From: Hypsibius dujardini
Lineage: Eukaryota > Tardigrada > Eutardigrada > Parachela > Hypsibiidae
Direction of reading: 5' to 3'
NCBI GenBank assembly: GCA_001579985.1
Contig: LRSR01010056.1
Span: 1-37,008, forward strand
DNA: 37,008 bases
In this document: piece by piece, positions 29,841 through 37,008 of the stretch
How positions within the stretch are numbered: the stretch's first letter is position 1
Layout: the number at the start of each line of letters is the position of its first letter
Notes under the pieces: generated by a model
What the model was told of the DNA's origin: nothing
The model's input: only the letters and a program-made list of their open reading frames with translations
The model's database searches: none
Program-made: the position numbers and the translations under genes

Positions 29841-31213
29841 ATGCCGCACATCGCGACAATCGACTTGGGGGAGAGTCAGCCGGAACCGGTGGCTGCTCGT
29901 GTCCATTTTCTGGCGGAGAAATCCAGAACGAGTCGTGATCTGCTCGCGAGTCCTCAGGACGATGCGCTCAGCTGGGAGGACCGGATGGAGAGTGAGAGCG
30001 CCTATAAAAAATGTAATGGAATTTGTTATACTTCCCTTTCTTGGCCAAAACCAGTGGCGAATTCCTTTTCCATTAGGCTCGTTAATACAATTTCATTCTG
30101 ATATAAATGATTAAATATTTATAATTACATTTAATAATTCAACTAAATACTAAATATGTATGGCTTAAATACTTTAATTAAATATTAAATAATCGCATTT
30201 AAATAATTTAACTAAATATTTAATTATTTAAGTGTTTAATTGTTTCATTTAATGATTTAATAAAACATTAAATGAAGTTTTAATTATTTGAATTATTTAA
30301 ATGAAGTTGCACGCCCATCCTTATCGGTCATTCCGTTCTGTAATTTTAACGCAGTCTCTTAAACACCTTCCGCGGCGTCTTTCAAACATCATTCGTTATA
30401 AATTTTTTTCTCACAGAAGGAAAATTATTGAAATTTACTCAATCTTCTTGAGAAATAGTTGCCGCGATGTCGACTCAGACGTTTCTACAAGCCGGTGATA
30501 GTTTTCCCGGTTGCTCCTCCCGTACCGGCACGGAATCGACCTCCAGATCTTCCTTCGATCCCTTTCCTCATTGGAATAGCGCCAACTCGTCTTCCTCTTC
30601 AACGAGTCCCGACGTTTGGCACATTCACAGTCCGGAACAGCCGCCGAAAGTCTTCCATTCCACATCGACGATCAATCTACGCCACCTGACGGCCGACCAA
30701 GTCGCCGAAGTGAAAAGCGGCCTCATCGGTGTCGTCTGGCACGGCGCCGTCGACCAGCCTAGCAGTGCGCGCCTTTTCAGCGCCACCAAGCGGATCCAGT
30801 TCCCCACGAAGACGACAGTCACTCCGGTGTCGCGGATTAAGAAAACGGCGGTCGCAGTGGGTAACCGCACCCTCGACATAGACATGGAGATTGACTCGTC
30901 TTCTTCGCCGCCGGTTGCGGATGCTCACAGCCGCCGGCTGACTTCGCGGTCGATGTCTTCTTCGTCGTTGTCGTCGGCGTCCAGTTTATCCCACTCTTCC
31001 TGCAGCTGCAATTCCTGCCAGACACCCTCGCGGTCCGAGTGTACCACATGCAGCGGAGGCTCATCAGGTCCGTCAGACAAAATGCCGGCTACGTCTGTCA
31101 GTGCTCGACGATCGCGTACCGCGATGGTCAAGCCGGAGCAGCAGCCGGAAACGGGCGATTTCTTCAATATAATCGCGAAGATTGCCCGCAAGAATAGCGG
31201 TGGAAAGGGATGA
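29841..31213 (+). CDS. Unrecognised Ser-rich, probably disordered protein
   Basis: Two exons in phase: 29841-30012 and 30459-31213 (TGA), 308 residues from the first usable ATG. The open frame extends upstream to an acceptor-like ttgcag at 29780, so a further 5' exon may exist. The protein is low-complexity: poly-Ser blocks (SANSSSSSTSP, SMSSSSLSSASSLSHSS), a Cys cluster (SCSCNSC and CTTC) and a basic C-terminus (FFNIIAKIARKNSGGKG). A central part is more protein-like (INLRHLTADQVAEVKSGLIG, VVWHGAVDQPSSARLFSATK). No family recognised. The intron 30013-30458 is very AT-rich. The 5' exon and exact start are the weakest part of the model. Confidence 0.6.
30060..30330. other. Extreme AT-rich intron segment
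   Basis: Long runs of attta/taaat words (atttaaataatttaactaaa and similar), a quasi-repeat of TAAT and AAAT. It contrasts sharply with the GC-rich exons on both sides. Confidence 0.7.
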
Positions 31214-32255
31214 GCCATGTGTGAGAAGACAGACAGACACACAAGTTTCGAATTTTCGGTTGTTTGGAGTGACGACTCGCACAGTTGCTGGACGGTCGGG
31301 TTCCTTCTGTTCTTTTGTTTTTTATCCTTCCTGTGAAATCTTCTGTGTCGCTGTGTGTTCGTGTTATGTTACGAATGGCAGACATGTGTGTGTACGGTGC
31401 TAAACCTGTGGAGCAATCGGCTTGCATTGCAGTTGCAGTTCTTTTGCATGAGTACAAATCTACAGTCCCGCTGTGTGTGTTTAATCTTCAATCTTACTGT
31501 GGCGTTTGTTGTTGGACTTTCGGTTTATCCGTGGAGCTTCGTCCATTCCGGCTTGACGTTTTCTCACGGGGCAGATAGTTCTCTTTGGTACAATGTCTCT
31601 GTACTCTTGCGGTTTCGTATATGATTTAATGTTACTTGCTTTGCAGTAAAATGTATACTGTATACTGTCTTACAAATAATTGCTGGCAAGAGGTCTTGCT
31701 CATCTGCTATGTCTGTCTGTCTACCTGCCTGTCTGTCTGTCTGTCTGTCTACCTGCCTGTCTGTCTGTCTGTCTGTCTACCTGCCTGTCTGTCTGTTTAC
31801 CTGCCTGTCTGTCTCTATGCCTGTCTGCCTGTCTGTCTACCTGTCTGTCTGTTTGTCTGTCTGTCTGCCTGTCTGTCTATCTGTCTGTCTGTTTGTCTGG
31901 TGGTCTTCCTGTCTGTCTGTCTGTCTGTCTGCTTGTCTTCCTGCGTGCTTGCCTGCCTACCTCTCGTAATGTCTTTCTCGTTTTGTCTGTCTGAATGTTC
32001 GACCATCCGTCTGCCGAACGGCTTTGTCTGTCTGTCTCTCAGTTTTCAGCCCAGCATGTCTCGGTCATTGTTCTCTAGCCTGGGTGAATTCCATTTTTTT
32101 CTCGCGTGTGCGTCCCTCCACGAAGTATTATTAAGCTTGCGGTCTATTAATTATCATTTAATACAGTGTATGCACCGGGAAAGAAACCGGATTAGTAAAA
32201 GATGCCCACTACGCATATGGTATAAAAAACAACTGGCAAGGCCTGTCGGTATCAA
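31214..32255. other. Convergent spacer between the Ser-rich gene (+) and IAP (-)
   Basis: No supported exon. A long (TCTG/CCTG)n tract fills about 31709-31965 and generates CLSVCLSV-type false ORFs in three frames. Confidence 0.6.
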
Positions 32256-33013
32256 TCACAGAAATATTCGAATCCTATCTTGAATGGCTTGCCGGCACAT
32301 TGGACAGGTCTCCACCATCTTGCAGCAGACGCCACACGTTTTCACATGGCCACCTGCAACGCATATCACCAACATCATTAATCCGTTTAATTATAGCGGC
32401 GCTTTGCAGCGACAATAATATTAACACAGTTTTTTGTCACATACATGGCACGAAAACCATTTCCGACGATCGATCGAAACAGATCACACAGAGTCGTTCA
32501 GGGATCGGTGAAATGGTTTCAGTCACAGGGACGACGGTGATGACCTTCGTTGGTCGAAGACGATGGTCCGATGTTGAGGCAGCGGCCAACTTTTTTGAAG
32601 CCGATAAGATCCTTTCACTGTTGTTCGTAAAAAGAGGCGGAATTCGAAGAAATTATTAGCAACTCTCCAGATTGTAAGGAGGAATTTTGGATATATTTGT
32701 CCGCTCACTGCTTACTTTTCTGTAATATCAAGGATGATTTGGACAATGTTTTCCGCGGTCGGTGTCTGCGGGGGCTCTCGGTTAGCCAGCTCGTCCAGTG
32801 CCTTTTCCACCTGTTTGACAGTGAAGCCCATCGAGATGACGGACTTGATGACGGTCAGGCGATCCACGCCGGATTGAGACGTTTGTTCTCGTGTGGTATA
32901 TTCTAAAATGTATAAAACACGAATAAATCCAAACGCGTTCACATATGTGTGAAGCAATACTCTGTATTGATGAAGACAGACAAACAAGCAGGCAGGCAGA
33001 CAGACAGACAGGC

Positions 33014-33046
<33 letters not shown>

Positions 33047-34536
33047 TATAGGCAGGCAAAATGGCAGACAAATAGGCATTAAGACAGACATGCCAGGCAA
33101 GTACCCAAACAACTAGAAATTCAGGCAGACAAAGATAATTATGTCTGTATAAGATGGAAAGGAACCTGAAATTAATCGTTGCAGACACGTATCTGCTAAT
33201 TCCAGCCTATTTCACCAGACGGCAGAAAGAGTGAAAACCGTACCTGTTCTTGGTGGCGGTAGTACTGGGGTTTCCGGTTCGGGTTCCATGTGTGGTACCT
33301 CCTCGCTTGTACTCGCCTTCCGTTCGCTTGGCGGACGTGACGATGAGCTTGAACCGGCCACACTAGCCGCGAATGACATGACACTGTCGAACGCCAAACG
33401 GGAATTGCGCTGAACCTGGCTTCGAACATTTGGAGGCACTATTCGCTTCAGCATTCCTTTCACTCCAGAAGATGAAGCTGTGGGGGAAGAGTCCAGTTCG
33501 CCAAAACTGTTCTCGTTCTGTGGCTCAGGCGTTTCCGGTGCTTCTAATCTACGACGGGCCTTCCGTATGAAAAGGTACCCCCTTTTGCGATTCAAAAAGG
33601 TGCAACCAGTCAAGGAAGTGCACTGCGCATGAGCGGTCCATGGATCCATTTGAGCGTCGGCAAGGGTTGTGACGCAACCGCAGAAGAAGCACTTGACCTC
33701 CCGAGAAGTTGCTGCAAAAACGCCGACCACAGACGTGAATTTTTTCTAACGTTAGCCGCAGTTACGCTGTTTTTTCAGGATCTGTGTCTGTGTCTGTGTC
33801 TGTGTCTGTGTCTGTGTCTGTGTCTGTGTCTGTGTCTGTGTCTGTGTCTGTGTTTGTGTCTGTGTCTGTCTGTGTCTGTATTTGCGCCGGACTTTGTTTT
33901 TACGCTTGTGGCCCATGTCTGCGCCTGTGATGTGTAGTTATATAATTCCAGCCGACCGTGGCAGCGTCTGTCTTTATGCTGGGTCCACAATCACCGCTGA
34001 GTGGAATTTTTTTTGCGTGAGTTTAGAAGACCTACAGAGATAATAGAAACCGGCCTCCGACATAGCTTTCGCTTTTTCCTCGTCCAGTATGGAGAGCAAT
34101 TTGAAGGTGGAAAGTCGTCCCGTCTCCGTCATCATATGTGGAGCGTCTGCTTTATCCCAGTTAATCATTGGTCCAATAGGATTCAGTTTGGCAGCTGTGT
34201 CTGACCAAGATCGGTCCTGGAGGAACTTGCAGTCGCGGTAGAATTTCTTGTGAGCCAAGAGAGGGGCTTTTCGGTTTCCTTTATAGGGTTCCCAGCCCCA
34301 CACGATCACTCCACATGCATGGCACTGAGTTCTGTCTTCTTTCCCTAATCCATCGAACAGGCAATAAATAATAACATAATGTTACCGACTTCGAAGGCCA
34401 CACCCCATCTTCTAGATCGGTAGACCAAAAAAACTCGACAGACAGATAGACAGGCATGCAGATAGACGGTCACGCAGACGAACAGAAGGACACACAGACC
34501 GACATATACACAAACAAACAGCCAGTCAGACCGACT

Positions 34537-34593
<57 letters not shown>

Positions 34594-34608
34594 CCAGTCA
34601 GACCGACT

Positions 34609-34666
<58 letters not shown>

Positions 34667-35227
34667 TAGACTGACTAACTGACAGGCAACCAGCCAGACC
34701 TCCAGACACACACACGCAAACAGCCAGACAGGTAGACAAACAAACAATAGCCGACAGATTCCGTTGAAAACCTACCTGTATAAAACATTCCGTATTTGGC
34801 AAACGTCGTCGGATCTTGCGGACTATCGGTGGGCCATGTGCTAAACGTGGCCAGCCGTGCGGCATATGTATCCATTTTTGGCTTCGCATTAATCAGCGGA
34901 TCCGCCGGACCCTCTCGGGTCCACGTCGAAGGCGACCCAATCTCCGCATAGGTATCGTCACCGTCCAAATCATCCCAGGAGTCATCCAGACTATCAACCG
35001 GTCGCAACTCCGCATTCATGCTACCGCTGGACGAGGCTGACCTGCACCATTAATGAATGAATTGAGCGGAAAAATGCAAACAAGTCGTGCAGGAAAGCAG
35101 ACGACAAGTCAGCTTATATCGATGACAAACCGAAACACGCCTATCGAAATGCAATAAGGTCTCGATCGGTCAGCTACCTTGAAAAAGTGTTGTTATAGAT
35201 GGGAGTGGCCGCGACGACGGTGTTCAT
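32256..35227 (-). CDS. Inhibitor of apoptosis protein: BIR-BIR-UBA-RING (IAP/BIRC family)
   Basis: Caspase-binding ubiquitin ligase of the XIAP/cIAP type. Seven minus-strand exons: 35227-35178, 35041-34776, 34344-34036, 33711-33244, 32902-32716, 32617-32445, 32353-32256; 516 residues, all phases consistent. BIR1 begins near 73 (MDTYAARLATFSTW), with Cys113, Cys116, His137 and Cys144 as zinc ligands; its Cys-His spacing is about four residues longer than usual. BIR2 (from about 178) has RLSTFKLLSIL, GFYYL and VKCFFCG...DPWTAHAQ with Cys216, Cys219, His236 and Cys245. A Ser/Pro-rich linker is followed by a UBA (VIKSVISMGFTVKQVEKALD, about 379-426). The C-terminal RING has Cys470/473/485, His487 and Cys491/494/501/504 in exact IAP spacing and ends CPMCRQAIQDRIRIFL. 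There is no CARD. An acceptor-like tcgacag upstream of 35227 leaves open a further 5' exon. Confidence 0.92.
32965..33050. repeat. (CAGA)n tract, IAP intron
   Basis: gacagacaga/ggca units in the intron 32903-33243; TCTG in the transcribed direction. Confidence 0.85.
33781..33885. repeat. (TGTGTC)n hexanucleotide tract, IAP intron
   Basis: About 16 copies of tgtgtc/tgtctg in the intron 33712-34035. It encodes false LCLCLC and HRHRHR ORFs. Confidence 0.9.
34436..34740. repeat. (CAGA)n array with a higher-order unit, IAP intron
   Basis: Within gacagacaga sequence, a block starting cagccagtcagaccgactga (34519 and again 34591) is tandemly duplicated with a period of about 72 bp. Confidence 0.85.
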
Positions 35228-35514
35228 ATATTCCGGTTGACTGGATCGGCGGGCCAGTATCGTTTCCTTATGGGTCTGCTGCTGCGACGTCTCTGTCGAG
35301 GGGAAAAAATGTGGAACGTTACGACCGGAGTTGAGGCCGGAAGCATCGATCAAAAAACGAGGCCGTTTGTTCCCTTGTCTTTACATTCTCCCATACTGCT
35401 GGTTAAAAAACTTTCCGATACCTTCCCTCTGACAATAGAATGAGACAGATACCCGCAAACAGTCCTCTGACAGGCGACCTCTACCGGTGTCTAGTGCAGC
35501 TCTCGTGTTTAGCG

Positions 35515-35560
35515 CCGCAGAGTGTGTGTGTCTGTGTGTGTGTGTGCTTGTGCTTGTCCG
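35515..35560. repeat. (TG)n dinucleotide tract, IAP upstream region
   Basis: gtgtgtgtctgtgtgtgtgt followed by gcttgtgcttg, about 300 bp upstream of the assigned IAP start. Confidence 0.8.
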
Positions 35561-35688
35561 AACAATAGCACCGTTTTGTGGGTCATCCGCTTCATCGATC
35601 AAAACGCTTAGGAGGAAAATCTACACTGTGATGTGCGCGACGCCTTGACTGGTTTCCGGAGTTGGACGAACCGGTGGGTTCTTCGCGG

Positions 35689-35725
35689 CGCGACTCAGCT
35701 CAGCGAACTGCTGAGCTGAGTCGCG
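35689..35725. repeat. Perfect 16-bp stem hairpin
   Basis: cgcgactcagctcagc (35689-35704) and gctgagctgagtcgcg (35710-35725) are exact reverse complements separated by gaact. It lies about 460 bp upstream of the IAP start. It could form a stable hairpin in RNA of either strand. Confidence 0.85.
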
Positions 35726-35836
35726 GTGTGCAGATTTTCAACTACTCCTTCCGACGTTCCAATCTACCTCTCTGTCAGAAGTCAAGATCTAACGAAAGTA
35801 GTGTACAGTCGTTAACCGCGACACGACTGGCTGATT

Positions 35837-36405
35837 GTCCAAGTACCCTTGTCTGTGTGTCTGTATTTGTCTCGTAGTACACTGGAACTGTCTGTGGAAG
35901 TAGACTGGACTTGTCTGTGGAAGTCCGAGATTGTCTGTTAGAATCATCTGGTCGTCCAAGAACCCTTGTCTGTGTGTCTGTATTTGTCTCGTAGTACACT
36001 AGAATTGTCTGTGGAAGCCCACTAGAATTGTCTGTGGAAGCCCATTGGAATTGTCTGTGGAAGTCCGAGATTGTCTGCTAGAATCATCTGGTCGTCCAAG
36101 AACCCTTTGTCTGTGTGTCTGTATCTGGTCGTCCAAGAACCCTTTGTCTGTGTGTCTGTATCTGGTCGTCCAAGAACCCTTTGTCTGTGTGTCTGTATTT
36201 GTCTCGTAGTACACTGGAATTGTCTGTGAAAGCCCATTGGAATTGTCTGTGGAAGTCCGAGATTGTCTGTTAGAATCATCTGGTCGTCCAAGAACCCTTG
36301 TCTGTGTGTCTGTATTTGTCTCGTAGTACACTGGAACTGTCTGTGGAAGTAGACTGGAATTGTCTGTGGAAATCCGAGATTGTTTGTTAGAATCATCCGG
36401 TCGTT
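35837..36405. repeat. Complex minisatellite upstream of IAP
   Basis: Recurring modules: cttgtctgtgtgtctgtatt, tgtctcgtagtacactgg, attgtctgtggaagtccgag and atcatctggtcgtccaagaa. A short sub-array of a 36-bp unit (tggtcgtccaagaacccttt, gtctgtgtgtctgtatc) occurs at about 36089-36198. The higher-order order of modules changes along the array, which suggests repeated unequal exchange. Minus-strand ORFs across it (YYETNTDTQTR...) are repeat artefacts. Confidence 0.85.
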
Positions 36406-36678
36406 TCTTTCACTCGTATTTCATCTGCACTGGATCTCGTCGAGTGAGGAATACTACCTCAACCAAGTCCAACCAAGTCCCCATAGGGATAGTGAGGGCA
36501 ACAACGGGAGCCTGTATCGTTGGAATGCTGTAACCTTACTGTTATATCGTATCATTTGCTTATCCGACCAGGTTGCTGTGGTAGCCACGAGCGCGACTCT
36601 CAAAACCAACTTTCAGACGAGATAGTCCGAAGCCGAAACACAGAAGGTCAAGGCAGAACGGACCGACCGCGTAACCAG
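36406..36678. other. Flank with no assigned feature
   Basis: Mixed-composition sequence. Several overlapping short ORFs exist, but none shows a domain or splice support. Confidence 0.35.
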
Positions 36679-36898
36679 CTGTTACGGATGTGCTGGACAC
36701 GTACACAATCGCGATTGACGACAGACAGTGTACACGCAACGAAATTGTAGCTGACACTCAGTTTTTCGTTCCAGACAATCCGAGACAGGTCTGGAAAGTG
36801 CGGCAAGAAAGTGGCACATGCATTGAATACTCGTACAGACATTCAGCAAAACTAATATTCCGACCAGAGGCGGAATCACATTTCTCTAATTTAATGTG
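36679..36898 (+). CDS. Weak candidate terminal exon
   Basis: After a possible acceptor (cgtaaccag, ending 36678) a frame runs open for about 72 codons to TGA at 36896-36898. It has ordinary protein-like composition: VTDVLDTYTIAIDDRQCTRN, ADTQFFVPDNPRQVWKVRQE and SYRHSAKLIFRPEAE. It is followed by AT-rich sequence with several AATAAA words (36938 onward), as expected of a 3' end. No family recognised and no upstream exon assigned. Confidence 0.25.
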
Positions 36899-37008
36899 AC
36901 ATAACGTAAATTTTATTTTTATTTTAAAATAGGACAAAATAAATTTTTTAATTTAAAATTTTGGATTAAGTTTGGTAAAATAAATAAATCCCACATAATC
37001 AGTGAGTA

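Noticed and set aside
30625-31242. Overlapping minus-strand ORFs opposite the Ser-rich exon
   Set aside because: Antisense shadows of the plus-strand coding exon, with no start or splice context of their own.
945-34889. Many long ORFs made of CLSV, SVCL, TDRQ, DRQT or ACLP repeats
   Set aside because: They are translations of (TCTG)n/(CAGA)n tracts, which are open in several frames at once because the unit lacks stop codons. They lie in introns or spacers.

Overview
The window is nuclear DNA from an animal with a compact genome. Every confident gene is split by short GT-AG introns. The genes have bilaterian orthologues: a BMP ligand, EMG1, dCMP deaminase, MBD2/3, TMEM254, a GTSF1-type CHHC finger protein and an IAP. 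Roughly ten genes fit in 37 kb, with introns of about 60 to 750 bp. The introns and spacers are full of (TCTG)n/(CAGA)n and (GATT)n tracts, minisatellites and small inverted-repeat elements. A small-genome ecdysozoan such as a tardigrade would fit, but I cannot fix the species. No rRNA, tRNA, CRISPR or prokaryotic gene organisation was seen.

Layout. Plus strand from the left: the 3' part of a BMP5-8/60A-type ligand (156-1807); EMG1/NEP1 (2543-4457); an unrecognised SIM- and S/T-Q-rich protein (5504-7873); a doubtful membrane-segment exon (8479-8717); and a chromo-barrel region that reads in phase into a complete dCMP deaminase (9545-13537). Minus strand: a small heat shock protein (14995-16032), MBD2/3 (18227-20651) and TMEM254 (21923-23042). 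Then comes a decayed stretch holding a plus-strand pseudogene-like reading frame and a dynactin-6 C-terminal fragment (about 23.6-24.9 kb). Next is a long GTSF1-like double CHHC finger gene (25563-28050, minus), with an array of CRE-like sites in its upstream flank. A Ser-rich protein follows (29841-31213, plus), then an IAP with two BIRs, UBA and RING (32256-35227, minus), and a repeat-rich end with one weak open exon.

The genes do not form one pathway. Several act on chromatin or germline silencing (MBD2/3, the chromo-barrel region, the GTSF1-like protein). The most notable points are: (1) a chromo barrel joined in phase to a full dCMP deaminase; (2) a BMP ligand that lacks the cysteine for the interchain disulfide; (3) an MBD2/3 with histidines at two positions that govern methyl-CpG recognition; (4) a GTSF1-like protein of about 429 residues downstream of a 74-bp tandem array of TGACGTCA sites; (5) four copies of one hairpin element and two of another, several inside introns; (6) a dynactin-6 remnant with a frameshift.

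Exon coordinates come from reading the sequence by eye: splice consensus, phase continuity and remembered family sequences. No alignment or transcript data were available.
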